Notes: a model not told the origin generated them from the sequence alone. A stretch of 64,000 nt of DNA from Caballeronia sp. dw_19 (GCF_018449515.1 NZ_JAAVUQ010000023.1:62001-126000); one strand, 5' to 3'; shown: positions 41,198 to 50,959, counted from the stretch's first letter. Numbers and translations: made by a program.

Positions 41198-42370
41198 ATG
41201 AGCGATACGTTAGAGAAAGAAGCACCCGCCACCGGCGGCTTCAAACCGAAGAAATCGGTCGCGCTGTCGGGCGTGACAGCCGGCAATACCGCGCTGTGCA
41301 CCGTCGGCAAGACGGGCAATGACTTGCATTATCGTGGCTATGACATCCTCGATATTGCCGGGACGTCCGAGTTCGAGGAGATCGCGTATCTGCTCGTGCA
41401 TGGCAAGCTGCCGACCGTCGCTGAACTCAAGACCTACAAGGCCAAGCTCAAGGGTTTGCGTGGGTTGCCCGCGAACCTGAAAGCCGCGCTGGAATGGATT
41501 CCCGCATCCGCCCATCCGATGGACGTGATGCGCACCGGCGTCTCCGTGCTTGGCACCGTGTTGCCCGAGAAGGAAGACCACAACATCTCCGGCGCCAAGG
41601 ATATTGCCGACCGCCTGATGGCGTCACTCGGCTCGATTCTGCTGTACTGGTACCACTATTCTCATAATGGCCGGCGCATTGAAACCGAGACCGATGACGA
41701 TTCCATCGGTGGGCATTTCCTGCATTTGCTGCATGGTGTTTCGCCGTCGAAGTCGTGGGTCGATGCGATGCATGCGTCGTTGATCCTGTATGCCGAGCAT
41801 GAATTCAATGCATCGACGTTCACCTGTCGCGTAATCGCCGGCACGGGTTCGGACATGTACTCGGCCATTACCGGCGGCATTGGCGCATTGCGAGGCCCGA
41901 AGCATGGCGGCGCGAACGAAGCCGCATTCGACATTCAATCGCGCTATCAGACGCCCGATGAAGCGGAAGCCGATATCCGTCGCCGTGTGGAAGCGAAGGA
42001 AGTCGTGATCGGCTTCGGTCATCCGGTGTACACGATCTCAGACCCGCGCAACAAGGTGATCAAGGAAATCGCGAAAAAACTGGCTAAGGAAGCCGGCGAC
42101 ACGAAGCTCTACGACATCGCCGAGCGCCTGGAAACAACGATGTGGGACGCGAAGAAGATGTTCCCGAACCTGGACTGGTTCAGCGCCGTTTCATATCACG
42201 CGATGGGCGTGCCCACGGCCATGTTCACGCCGCTGTTCGTGATCTCGCGGACTTCGGGCTGGAGCGCTCACATCATTGAACAACGTATCGACAACAAGAT
42301 CATTCGGCCGAGCGCAAATTACACCGGTCCCGAAAATCTGAAGTTCCAATCTATAAATAAGCGAAAATAG
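41198..42370 (+). CDS. prpC: 2-Methylcitrate synthase
   Basis: 390 residues, shorter than GltA and of the PrpC type (KKSVALSGVTAGNTALCTVG, LHYRGYDILDIA). Catalytic regions: LILYAEHEFNASTFTCRV, GPKHGGANEAAFDI, GFGHPVYTISDPRNKVIK. It condenses propionyl-CoA and oxaloacetate in the methylcitrate cycle. PrpD and an aconitase follow two genes later; no PrpB or PrpR gene is in view. Confidence 0.95.
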   Translation: MSDTLEKEAPATGGFKPKKSVALSGVTAGNTALCTVGKTGNDLHYRGYDILDIAGTSEFEEIAYLLVHGKLPTVAELKTYKAKLKGLRGLPANLKAALEWIPASAHPMDVMRTGVSVLGTVLPEKEDHNISGAKDIADRLMASLGSILLYWYHYSHNGRRIETETDDDSIGGHFLHLLHGVSPSKSWVDAMHASLILYAEHEFNASTFTCRVIAGTGSDMYSAITGGIGALRGPKHGGANEAAFDIQSRYQTPDEAEADIRRRVEAKEVVIGFGHPVYTISDPRNKVIKEIAKKLAKEAGDTKLYDIAERLETTMWDAKKMFPNLDWFSAVSYHAMGVPTAMFTPLFVISRTSGWSAHIIEQRIDNKIIRPSANYTGPENLKFQSINKRK

Positions 42371-42512
42371 CGCGCTGCGTGCGCCGGATAGCCCGAATCG
42401 GCGCGCGTGCTTTCGCAAAACGGGCCAATGCAGCCGGTCATTTCACCCCGCGAACTGGCGCTGCAACGACCCCGATTGAACATTTAAACGAAATTTAGAA
42501 AGGCTGTCATTG

Positions 42513-43040
42513 ATGAATAAACTCCTGATCGCTAGCGTTGTCGGCGCCCTGTCCCTCTCGGGCATGCTCGCCACCACGAGCGCGCTGGCCGCAGACGCCA
42601 CGACGACCACTACCACCACCACGGCCAAGAAGGCAGTCGCAAAACGCCCGGCGCCGGCACGCCGCCTGATCAAGCGTAAACCCGCCACGGAAGCTAAAGC
42701 GGCAGCAAAAGTGGACCCGATCCCGGAAGGTTCGACGAAATGGTCGTGCAATGAAGGCCTGGCCTTCTACCTGAAAGGCGACATGAAGCGTGACCAGGTC
42801 ATTACCGTGAACTGGGCGAAGAAAGACTATCAATTGCCGCGTGAAAACACCACGACCGGCGCAGACCGCTTCCACGATGCAGCAACGGGCATGGACCTCG
42901 TCGTGATCCCGAGCAAGGCCATGTTGTTCTCGGACAAGGACTCGTCGCGTCTCGCCGACGAATGCAAGACGGATGAAATGGCTGCAGCAGGCACGCCGGC
43001 TCCGACGCAATCCAACGCACTGATCAAGAACGTCAAGTAA
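42513..43040 (+). CDS. Secreted MliC-like protein with Thr/Lys-rich linker
   Basis: About 175 residues. Signal peptide NKLLIASVVGALSLSGMLAT ending ALA, a run of Thr (ATTTTTTTTAKK) and a Lys/Ala-rich linker, then a small domain with two Cys (KWSCNEGLAFYLKG ... SRLADECKTDE) and TTTGADRFHDAATGMDLVVIPSKAML, which resembles the MliC lysozyme-inhibitor fold. The likeness is modest. It is set among metabolic genes without an obvious link. Confidence 0.6.
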   Translation: MNKLLIASVVGALSLSGMLATTSALAADATTTTTTTTAKKAVAKRPAPARRLIKRKPATEAKAAAKVDPIPEGSTKWSCNEGLAFYLKGDMKRDQVITVNWAKKDYQLPRENTTTGADRFHDAATGMDLVVIPSKAMLFSDKDSSRLADECKTDEMAAAGTPAPTQSNALIKNVK

Positions 43041-43061
43041 GTTTTTACCAGAGGTTTTTCG

Positions 43062-44513
43062 ATGTCCGCACCGATTTCCAACGTCCGGCCCGAGCCGGAT
43101 CGAGTATTAGTCGATATCGTCGACTACGTTCTCAACTTTCAAGTCGACAGCACGCTCGCGCTCGACACCGCGCGCAACTGCCTGATCGACACGCTCGGCT
43201 GCGGACTCGAAGCACTGACCTATCCTGCCTGCACCAAGCTGATGGGACCCATCGTGCCCGGCACGATTGTCCCCAACGGCGCCAAGGTGCCCGGCACCTC
43301 TTTCCAGCTCGACCCGGTTCAGGCTGCGTTCAACATTGGCGCGATGATCCGCTGGCTCGACTTCAACGACACATGGCTCGCTGCCGAATGGGGCCATCCG
43401 TCGGACAATCTCGGTGGCATTCTGGCAACAGCCGACTGGCTTTCGCGTAACGCGGTGGCTACTGGCAAGAAGCCGCTGTCGATGAAAGACGTCCTGATCG
43501 CGATGATCAAGGCGCATGAAATTCAAGGCTGTATCGCGCTGGAAAACTCGTTTAACAAGGTTGGGCTTGATCACGTTTTATTGGTGAAGCTGGCTTCAAC
43601 GGCAGTGGTCGGTCAGATGATCGGCCTGACGCGCGATGAGTTGATCAATGCTGTTTCGTTGGCTTTTGTGGATGGTCATTCGCTGCGCACGTATCGGCAT
43701 GCGCCGAATACGGGCTCGCGCAAGTCGTGGGCCGCCGGCGATGCCACCTCGCGCGCCGTGCGTCTCGCGTTGATCGCGAAGACCGGCGAGATGGGTTATC
43801 CATCGGTTCTGACCGCTAAAACATGGGGTTTTTACGACGTGCTCTTCAAGGGCAACGCGTTCAAGTTCCAGCGTCCATACGGCTCGTACGTAATGGAAAA
43901 CGTACTGTTCAAGATCTCATTCCCGGCTGAATTCCATTCGCAAACGGCGGTGGAAGCGGCGATGACCTTGCACGCCAAGCTCGCGGAAACGGGTAAGCGT
44001 GTTGAAGACATCAAGAAGATCACGATCCGCACGCACGAAGCGGCGATTCGCATCATCGATAAAAAGGGTCCGCTCGATAACCCCGCCGATCGCGATCACT
44101 GCATTCAATACATGATCGCCGTGCCGTTGATCCACGGTCGCCTGACCGCTTCGGATTACGAAGACGGCATAGCGAAGGATCAACGTATCGACACGTTGCG
44201 CGCGAAGATGGAATGCGTGGAAGACCCGCAATTCACGAAGGATTATCACGATCCGGAGAAGCGTTCGATCGCTAACGCGCTGACGGTCGAGTTTAATGAC
44301 GGCTCGAAATTCGACGAGGTGGTCGTCGAATATCCGATTGGACACAAGCGTCGCCGGGAAGACGGCATCCCCCTTCTGGTCGAAAAGTTCAGGACCAATC
44401 TCGCACGGCGTTTCCCAGCCAAGCAGCAAGAGGCGATCCTCGCGGTATCGCTGGATCAGGCAACGCTCGAAGCAATGCCGGTCAATGAATATGTAGATTT
44501 GTACGTGATTTAG
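43062..44513 (+). CDS. prpD: 2-Methylcitrate dehydratase
   Basis: 483 residues of the MmgE/PrpD family. Motifs: NCLIDTLGCGLEALTYPACT, IRWLDFNDTWLAAEWGHPSDN, SFVDGHSLRTYRHAPN-like stretch, GDATSRAVRLALIAKTGEMG, and FPAEFHSQTAVEAAM. It dehydrates 2-methylcitrate to 2-methylaconitate (with some citrate activity). GAGG seven bases upstream of the ATG. It is followed by acnA, which can complete the isomerisation. Confidence 0.95.
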   Translation: MSAPISNVRPEPDRVLVDIVDYVLNFQVDSTLALDTARNCLIDTLGCGLEALTYPACTKLMGPIVPGTIVPNGAKVPGTSFQLDPVQAAFNIGAMIRWLDFNDTWLAAEWGHPSDNLGGILATADWLSRNAVATGKKPLSMKDVLIAMIKAHEIQGCIALENSFNKVGLDHVLLVKLASTAVVGQMIGLTRDELINAVSLAFVDGHSLRTYRHAPNTGSRKSWAAGDATSRAVRLALIAKTGEMGYPSVLTAKTWGFYDVLFKGNAFKFQRPYGSYVMENVLFKISFPAEFHSQTAVEAAMTLHAKLAETGKRVEDIKKITIRTHEAAIRIIDKKGPLDNPADRDHCIQYMIAVPLIHGRLTASDYEDGIAKDQRIDTLRAKMECVEDPQFTKDYHDPEKRSIANALTVEFNDGSKFDEVVVEYPIGHKRRREDGIPLLVEKFRTNLARRFPAKQQEAILAVSLDQATLEAMPVNEYVDLYVI

Positions 44514-44585
44514 TCAGGATTCTTCACCCGCTTTTAGATCTAACGTTTCGAAGGTATTTCCTCGTTTAAACCAAGGAAAAAAAAC

Positions 44586-47303
44586 ATGGCCCACAATCTC
44601 CACAAAACGCTCAAGGAATTCGACAGCGGTTCCGGCAAAGGCAAGTACTACTCGTTGCCCGCACTCGGAAAGGCGCTGAACGTCAAGATCGAACGCCTGC
44701 CGGTGTCGATCCGCATCGTGCTGGAATCGGTGCTGCGCAACTACGACGGCAAGAAGATCGGCGAAGAACACATCAAGCAACTGGCGAACTGGAAGCCGGT
44801 CGCGGATCGTACCGATGAAATCCCGTTCGTCGTCTCGCGCGTCGTGCTGCAGGATTTCACCGGCGTGCCGCTGCTCGCCGACATCGCCGCGATGCGTGGC
44901 GTCGCGAAACGCGCGGGCAAGGACCCGAAGGCTATCGAGCCGCTCGTGCCGGTCGATCTGGTGGTCGATCACTCGGTGCAGATCGATTACTTCCGTCAGA
45001 AAGACGCGCTCGACCTGAACATGAAGCTGGAATTCCAGCGCAATAACGAGCGCTACCAGTTCATGAAGTGGGGCATGCAAGCCTTCGATACGTTCAAGGT
45101 CGTGCCGCCGGGCGTGGGTATCGTCCACCAGGTGAACCTGGAATATCTGGCGCGTGGCGTGCACAAGAAGACGGTCGACGGCGACACCGTGTATTACCCG
45201 GATACGCTCGTCGGCACGGACAGCCACACGACGATGATCAATGGTATCGGCGTGGTGGGCTGGGGCGTGGGCGGTATTGAAGCGGAAGCCGGCATGCTCG
45301 GCCAGCCGGTGTATTTCCTGACGCCGGATGTGGTCGGCGTCGAGCTGAAGGGCAAGATTCGCGAAGGCGTGACGGCAACCGATCTGGTGCTGACGGTTAC
45401 CGAAATGCTGCGTAAAGAGAAGGTTGTCGGCAAGTTCGTCGAGTTCTTCGGCGAAGGCACGAAGTCGCTGTCGCTGCCGGATCGCGCGACCATCGGCAAC
45501 ATGGCCCCGGAATACGGCGCAACCATGGGCTTCTTCCCCGTCGATGAAAAGACCATCGACTACTTCAAGGGCACGGGTCGTACCGAAGCCGAAATCGAAG
45601 CGTTCGAGGCTTATTTCAAGGCGCAAAACCTGTTCGGCGTGCCGAAGGCCGGCGACATCGACTACACGAAGACCGTCACGCTCGACCTCGGCACGGTGGC
45701 GCCGTCGCTGGCAGGTCCGAAGCGTCCGCAGGACCGCATCGAAATCGGCAATGTGAAATCGAACTTCACCGAACTGTTCTCGAAGGCTGTCAGCGATAAC
45801 GGTTTCGGCAAGAAAGCCGCCGATCTCAACAAGCAATACGTGACCACGAACAAGGTCGATGTGAAGAACGGCGACATTTTGATCGCCGCTATTACGTCGT
45901 GCACGAATACGTCGAATCCGAGCGTGCTGCTTGCCGCTGGCTTGCTCGCGAAGAAGGCTGTGGAAGCCGGCTTGACCGTGGCACCGCACATCAAGACGTC
46001 GCTGGCGCCGGGATCGCGGATCGTCACCGAGTACCTGACCAAGACCAACCTGCTGACGTACCTCGACCAGCTTGGCTTCACACTGGCCGCTTACGGCTGC
46101 ACGACGTGTATTGGTAACGCAGGCGACCTGACGCCGGAACTGAACGACGCGATCACGAAGAACGACATCGTGGCAGCCGCCGTGCTGTCCGGTAACCGTA
46201 ACTTCGAAGCGCGTATTCACCCGAACATCCGCGCGAACTTCCTGGCATCGCCGCCGCTGGTCGTGGCTTACGCCATCGCCGGGAACATGACGGTCGACTT
46301 GATGACGGAACCGGTCGGCAAGGGCAAGAACGGCAAGGACATTTTCCTCGGCGACATCTGGCCGACGAGCGAAGAAGTCAACGCGCTGCTCAAGTACGCA
46401 CTCGACGCCGATGCGTTCCGCAAGAACTACGCCGAACTCACGAAGACCGGCGACTTGTGGAGCAAGATCGAAGGCGAAGCGGGTCAGGTTTATGACTGGC
46501 CGAAGTCGACGTACATCGCCGAGCCGCCGTTCTTCGGCAAGGACTTCTCGATGACGCCGGCCGACAGCATCCCTGAAGTAAAGGGCGCGCGTCCGTTGGG
46601 CATTTTTGGTGACTCGGTCACGACCGATCACATCAGCCCGGCTGGTTCGATCAAGGAAAGCTCGCCCGCAGGCGTGTGGCTGAAGGCGAACGGCGTGCAG
46701 AAGGCCGACTTCAACAGCTACGGCTCGCGTCGCGGCAATCACGACGTCATGATGCGCGGCACCTTCGCCAACGTGCGGATCAAGAACCTGATGATCCCGC
46801 TGAAGGAAGACGGTTCGCGCGTGGAAGGCGGCGTGACGATATTCCAGCCGAGCGGCGAAGAAATGTCGATCTATGACGCAGCGATGAAGTACATCGACGA
46901 AGGCACGCCGACTATCGTGTTTGCCGGCGAAGAGTACGGCACGGGTTCATCGCGCGACTGGGCCGCGAAGGGCACGCAATTGCTCGGCGTGAAGCTGGTC
47001 GTAGCGCGTAGTTTCGAGCGGATTCACCGTTCGAACCTGGTCGGCATGGGCGTGTTGCCGCTGCAGTTCAAGGGGTCGGACAGCGTGCAGTCGCTCAATA
47101 TCACGGGCGAAGAAACGTTCGATCTGGAAGGCCTTACGTCCGATATCAAGCCGCAGCAGGAAGTGACGCTCGTGATCCATCGCAAGGATGGCAGCGCGCA
47201 ACGCGTGACGGTGCTGCTGCGTATCGATACGCCGATTGAAGTGGATTATTACAAGCACGGCGGGATCCTGCCGTTCGTGCTGCGCTCGCTGCTGGCAGCG
47301 TAA
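44586..47303 (+). CDS. acnA: Aconitate hydratase A
   Basis: 905 residues, the usual AcnA length. Cluster cysteines in ITSCTNTSNPSVLLAAG and YGCTTCIGNAGDL; substrate motifs VGTDSHTTMINGIGVVGWGV and GSSRDWAAKGTQLLGVK; swivel domain at the C-terminus. It interconverts citrate and isocitrate. It closes the rightward TCA/methylcitrate block and ends at a strong terminator. Confidence 0.97.
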   Translation: MAHNLHKTLKEFDSGSGKGKYYSLPALGKALNVKIERLPVSIRIVLESVLRNYDGKKIGEEHIKQLANWKPVADRTDEIPFVVSRVVLQDFTGVPLLADIAAMRGVAKRAGKDPKAIEPLVPVDLVVDHSVQIDYFRQKDALDLNMKLEFQRNNERYQFMKWGMQAFDTFKVVPPGVGIVHQVNLEYLARGVHKKTVDGDTVYYPDTLVGTDSHTTMINGIGVVGWGVGGIEAEAGMLGQPVYFLTPDVVGVELKGKIREGVTATDLVLTVTEMLRKEKVVGKFVEFFGEGTKSLSLPDRATIGNMAPEYGATMGFFPVDEKTIDYFKGTGRTEAEIEAFEAYFKAQNLFGVPKAGDIDYTKTVTLDLGTVAPSLAGPKRPQDRIEIGNVKSNFTELFSKAVSDNGFGKKAADLNKQYVTTNKVDVKNGDILIAAITSCTNTSNPSVLLAAGLLAKKAVEAGLTVAPHIKTSLAPGSRIVTEYLTKTNLLTYLDQLGFTLAAYGCTTCIGNAGDLTPELNDAITKNDIVAAAVLSGNRNFEARIHPNIRANFLASPPLVVAYAIAGNMTVDLMTEPVGKGKNGKDIFLGDIWPTSEEVNALLKYALDADAFRKNYAELTKTGDLWSKIEGEAGQVYDWPKSTYIAEPPFFGKDFSMTPADSIPEVKGARPLGIFGDSVTTDHISPAGSIKESSPAGVWLKANGVQKADFNSYGSRRGNHDVMMRGTFANVRIKNLMIPLKEDGSRVEGGVTIFQPSGEEMSIYDAAMKYIDEGTPTIVFAGEEYGTGSSRDWAAKGTQLLGVKLVVARSFERIHRSNLVGMGVLPLQFKGSDSVQSLNITGEETFDLEGLTSDIKPQQEVTLVIHRKDGSAQRVTVLLRIDTPIEVDYYKHGGILPFVLRSLLAA

Positions 47304-47362
47304 GTATTTGGTATTTGTTGCAGGTGACCGCGCCCTTTTGAGATCAGGGCGCGGGAACGTTG

Positions 47363-47388
47363 AACCCGGCTTCGGCCGGGTTTTTTTT
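47363..47388 (+). terminator. Rho-independent terminator after acnA
   Basis: Stem AACCCGGC / GCCGGGTT with TTCG tetraloop, followed by a run of T. Confidence 0.93.
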
Positions 47389-47412
47389 CGGCTGGATTTT
47401 GCGTAGAATATC

Positions 47413-47451
47413 TGATAGCAATGATTGCATTTATCGTGTCGAGTGCTATCA
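47413..47451. promoter_or_regulatory. Palindromic operator of the FitAB pair
   Basis: TGATAGCA (47413-47420) and its reverse complement TGCTATCA (47444-47451), 31 bases centre to centre (about three helical turns), directly upstream of the antitoxin gene. This suits a dimer-of-dimers FitAB/VapBC repressor. Confidence 0.7.
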
Positions 47452-47479
47452 TTGATAACACTCAATGGGAGGCATTGCG

Positions 47480-47716
47480 ATGGCAAATTTGCTGGTTCGT
47501 GGAATAGATGAAGCGCTGGTCCAAAGCCTGCGCGAACGCGCAGCTGCGCATGGCCGAAGCGCCGAAGCCGAGCATCGGGAAATTCTTGCTCAGGCGCTTA
47601 GCCGCCCCAAAAAACGCAGTCTGGCAGAAGTGTTAGCCAGTATGCCCAACGTCGGAGAAGACGCAGATTTCGAGCGGATTCAAGATACGGGTGGAGCGCC
47701 ACGTGTATTTGATTGA
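47480..47716 (+). CDS. FitA/VapB-like antitoxin
   Basis: 78 residues from the ATG with GGGAGG upstream. The N-terminus ANLLVRGIDEALVQSLRERA is an RHH DNA-binding fold of the FitA type (GRSAEAEHREILAQAL follows). The C-terminus is the toxin-binding tail. It overlaps the toxin gene by 26 bases and probably represses the pair through the upstream inverted repeat. Confidence 0.9.
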   Translation: MANLLVRGIDEALVQSLRERAAAHGRSAEAEHREILAQALSRPKKRSLAEVLASMPNVGEDADFERIQDTGGAPRVFD

Positions 47717-48119
47717 TACCAACGTTATTAGCGAAATTCGAAAAGGCACCAACGGCAACAAAGGCGTGCGAAAGTTTATTAAACAGAGGATCAAAGACGA
47801 GTCCCCCCTGCACTTGTCAGCCATCACAATGGGCGAACTACGGCGTGGAACTGAAGCGGTAAGGCATCGAGGTGACGCTCCGCAGGCTGCGATGCTCGAA
47901 GCGTGGATAGGGACAATATTGGGCGATTATGCGATGGACGTCATCCCGATCGATGACGACGTCGCTCAACTCTGGGGCCGCTTGCGGGTCCCGAACTCTG
48001 AAAATGCAATAGATAAACTAATCGCCGCCACCGCTCTGATGCACGATCTCACGGTCGTGACTCGGAACATCAAAGACTTCGAGAAAACCGGCGTCAAACT
48101 ACTTAACCCGTTTGAGTAA
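47691..48119 (+). CDS. PIN-domain toxin (FitB/VapC-like)
   Basis: 142 residues, GTG start. PIN motifs: YLIDTNVISEIRKG with the first Asp, ITMGELRRGTEAV with the Glu, IDKLIAATALMHDLTVVTRN with the late Asp, and a C-terminal FEKTGVKLLNPFE. Such proteins cleave specific RNAs and are held by the antitoxin encoded just upstream. The active site looks complete. Confidence 0.92.
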   Translation: MERHVYLIDTNVISEIRKGTNGNKGVRKFIKQRIKDESPLHLSAITMGELRRGTEAVRHRGDAPQAAMLEAWIGTILGDYAMDVIPIDDDVAQLWGRLRVPNSENAIDKLIAATALMHDLTVVTRNIKDFEKTGVKLLNPFE

Positions 48120-48127
48120 CTCGCTGA

Positions 48128-48150
48128 ATGGCGCGGCTTCGCCGCGCCAT
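48128..48150. terminator. Hairpin between the PIN toxin gene and gabD
   Basis: Stem ATGGCGCGGC / GCCGCGCCAT with loop TTC between convergent genes. No T tract, so termination is only suggested. Confidence 0.5.
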
Positions 48151-48165
48151 AGACCCGAGCCAGTC

Positions 48166-49614
48166 TTACCGCGCCTCACTCACAAACTTCGTCACCAAAT
48201 ACGCTTCCATCGCTTCGCTGCCGCCTTCCGAGCCATAACCCGAATCCTTCACGCCGCCGAACGGCGTCTCGGGAATTCCCAGCCCGTGGTGGTTGATCGA
48301 CACCATACCGCTTTCGATGTCCTCACCCACCGCCGCCGACGTCGCGCTCGAGCGCGTGTACGCATACGCTGCCAGACCATACGGCAGACGGTTCGCTTCC
48401 ACGATAGCTTCGTCGTAAGACTTGAAAGTCGAAATCGGTGCGATCGGGCCGAACGGTTCTTCCGTCATGATGCGAGCCGACATCGGTACATTGGCGAGCA
48501 CCGTCGGCGCGAAGAAATAGCCTTCACGGCCAATTCGCTCGCCGCCCGTCAGCACCTTGGCCCCTTGCTCAACAGCATCGGCGACCAGACGTTCCATCGC
48601 CTGAAGGCGGCGGCCGTTGGCAAGCGCGCCCATTTGCACGCCTTCTTCCAGGCCGTTGCCGACCTTGAGCTTCTTCGCCGTCGCGACGAAATGCTCCGTG
48701 AATTCCTCATAAGCGGATTCTTCGACGATAAAACGCGTCGGCGAAATGCACACCTGACCGGCATTGCGGAACTTGGCGCCGGCCAGGAGTTTCGCGGCGC
48801 GCGGAATGTCGGCATCGGCGAAAACCAGCGCGGGCGCGTGGCCGCCGAGTTCCATCGTGGCGCGTTTCATGTGCTCGCCGGCCATCGCGGCCAGCAATTT
48901 GCCGACTGCCGTCGAGCCCGTGAACGAGATCTTGCGGATCAGCGGATGCGCAATCAGGAACTTCGAAACGTCAGCGGGAACGCCGAACACGAGATTCAGC
49001 ACGCCAGCGGGCAACCCTGCGTCGATGTAAGCCTGAACCAGCGCCGCGCAGCTTGCCGGCGTTTCTTCCGGTCCTTTCAGGACCACCGAGCACCCTGCCG
49101 CGAGCGCTGCCGACACCTTGCGCACAGCCTGATTGATCGGGAAATTCCACGGCGTGAAAGCGGCAACCGGGCCGACCGGCTCCCGCGTCACGATCTGGCG
49201 CACATTGCCGGCACGCGCCGGGATCACGCGGCCGTAGGTCCGCCGCGCTTCCTCAGCGAACCAGTCGATGGTGTCCGCTGCGCCCAGCACTTCAATGCGC
49301 GATTCGACCAGCGGCTTGCCCTGCTCCATGGTCATGATCGCGGCCACTTCCTCGGCGCGGTCGCGCAGGTTTTGCGCGGCACGGCGCATCAGCTTGCTGC
49401 GCTCGAATGCCGATACCTTGCGCCAGGCCGCAAAACCGCGTCCGGCGGCCTCGGCGGCGTCGGCGAGATGCTGTTCGCCGGCCAGCGAGAGACGGCCGAT
49501 TTCCGCTTCCGTCGCCGGATTGACGACGGCGGTGTCGCGGCTGCCCGCGCGCCATGCACCGTCGATGTACAACTGCGTGTTCGGATAATGACGCGATAAA
49601 GTGCTGTCGCTCAT
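48166..49614 (-). CDS. gabD: NAD(P)-dependent succinate-semialdehyde dehydrogenase
   Basis: 482 residues of the aldehyde dehydrogenase superfamily, closest in motifs to GabD. FTPWNFPINQAVRKVSAALA and the GSTAVGKLL motif bind cofactor; the catalytic Glu is in ELGGHAPALVF and the catalytic Cys in NAGQVCISPTRF. Oxidises succinate semialdehyde to succinate, feeding the TCA cycle. No GabT gene is adjacent; related short-chain aldehydes are possible substrates. Confidence 0.9.
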   Translation of the reverse strand: MSDSTLSRHYPNTQLYIDGAWRAGSRDTAVVNPATEAEIGRLSLAGEQHLADAAEAAGRGFAAWRKVSAFERSKLMRRAAQNLRDRAEEVAAIMTMEQGKPLVESRIEVLGAADTIDWFAEEARRTYGRVIPARAGNVRQIVTREPVGPVAAFTPWNFPINQAVRKVSAALAAGCSVVLKGPEETPASCAALVQAYIDAGLPAGVLNLVFGVPADVSKFLIAHPLIRKISFTGSTAVGKLLAAMAGEHMKRATMELGGHAPALVFADADIPRAAKLLAGAKFRNAGQVCISPTRFIVEESAYEEFTEHFVATAKKLKVGNGLEEGVQMGALANGRRLQAMERLVADAVEQGAKVLTGGERIGREGYFFAPTVLANVPMSARIMTEEPFGPIAPISTFKSYDEAIVEANRLPYGLAAYAYTRSSATSAAVGEDIESGMVSINHHGLGIPETPFGGVKDSGYGSEGGSEAMEAYLVTKFVSEAR

Positions 49615-49753
49615 GCTTGGCTCCTGATGGTCGTGGTTATCGGGGAAACTGCCGCCGGGGTCTGTTCAACATTCCAACATTCTCAACATCCGAAACCCGG
49701 CGAATTAACCATTTATGGTAACGCGATCAGGCGGGTTTTGCTCGCGGCGGTGA

Positions 49754-50959
49754 ATGGGGGCGTCGCCACGGGCCGCTGCGAGCGGCTTTGCCCTTAAACT
49801 GACCACTACGACTGGCGGCAACGATCAGGGATTCCGCTCCGCCGCCGTTCGCAAACGCACCGCCCAAGCCCGAGCCAGACAAACCCAACGGAATTCACCC
49901 AATAAACCCCTAGTGCTCACGAAAAAACTCACGTCTGCGCCGGAACTCCAGCGCTTCGCCCGTACGCTCATCAGTTGCCTGCTCAGCTACTACGTCGCAA
50001 AACTCGCGACGCTCCCCGAGCTTTACTGGGCGGTTATCACCACCCTGGTTGTCGTCACGCAGCCCAGCCTCAACCAGGCGTTGAACACCGGCCGCGACCA
50101 GATCATTGGGGCGGTGATCGGTGGAGTGGTCGGCGTGGTCGGCTTGTTCGCCATCCTGCGGGGCGCCCAGCCGCTTGTCGTGTTCGCCATCGCACTCTTG
50201 CCGCTCGCAGCGCTAGCCGCCTGGCGTCCGACCCTCCGGCTCGCCTGCGTCACGCTCGTCGTCGTTGTGCTGATTCCGGCAAGCGGTCTGGGCTCGCCGT
50301 ACGAACGGCCGATCGACCGTGTGCTTGAAATCCTGATCGGCGCGGGCGCGGCGCTTCTCGTCGCGTTCCTGATGCCGAACCGCGCGATCAATGCAGCCCA
50401 CGATCGCGCGAGTGACATCGTCCTGGCGTTAGGCGAGTTGATCACGCTGACTCTGCGCAAGCCCGATGACGGGAACGAAGCCGAGCGTCTGCATCGGCAA
50501 TCTGCGGCCGCGGAGCAGGCACTCGATGACGCCATCACCGAAGCCGGCCGCGAGCACATCATCGTGCCGGTGAAGCGCACGCGCGGGAACGTGATCGACA
50601 AGGTCGCGCCCATGCTGACCCGGTTGCATCGCGACGCGCTGTTTCTGGGTCAGGCTTTCACCGGCGATCCACAACTTGCGGGGCGACTGAGCGCAATCAA
50701 CCGCGACGCGCTGAACGCGACTGCCGACGCATTCGCGGAGTCTGCCAAAACATTAGCTGCCGCGCTCGATGCCGATCAAAGCCATCAGGACGATAACGTC
50801 CGGCTTGCGCGTGCGTCGTTCGAGAGGCTTAGAACGGCATCGAACAACGCATGTGAATCGATGGAAAAGAATACCGTCCTGCCCTTCGTGCTGAACCTGC
50901 TGGTGCAGGACTTTGGGGATCTGATCGCGACAGTCGAAGTGCTGGATAAACGCGAGTAG
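49754..50959 (+). CDS. FUSC-family membrane protein (aromatic acid exporter-like)
   Basis: Up to 401 residues. Five to six membrane segments in the first half (LYWAVITTLVVVTQPSL, IIGAVIGGVVGVVGLFAIL, LACVTLVVVVLIPASGLG, ILIGAGAALLVAFLMP), then a helical cytoplasmic region. This is the FUSC/ArAE plan, linked to aromatic acid efflux. The first 53 residues look unlike a protein N-terminus; a GTG at 49913 (LTKKLTSAPELQRF) may be the true start, though neither has a clear ribosome site. Confidence 0.8.
   Translation: MGASPRAAASGFALKLTTTTGGNDQGFRSAAVRKRTAQARARQTQRNSPNKPLVLTKKLTSAPELQRFARTLISCLLSYYVAKLATLPELYWAVITTLVVVTQPSLNQALNTGRDQIIGAVIGGVVGVVGLFAILRGAQPLVVFAIALLPLAALAAWRPTLRLACVTLVVVVLIPASGLGSPYERPIDRVLEILIGAGAALLVAFLMPNRAINAAHDRASDIVLALGELITLTLRKPDDGNEAERLHRQSAAAEQALDDAITEAGREHIIVPVKRTRGNVIDKVAPMLTRLHRDALFLGQAFTGDPQLAGRLSAINRDALNATADAFAESAKTLAAALDADQSHQDDNVRLARASFERLRTASNNACESMEKNTVLPFVLNLLVQDFGDLIATVEVLDKRE

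Noticed and set aside
44514..46742. A 742-residue minus-strand open frame opposite acnA.
   Set aside because: Shadow frame; aconitase motifs on the plus strand are unambiguous.
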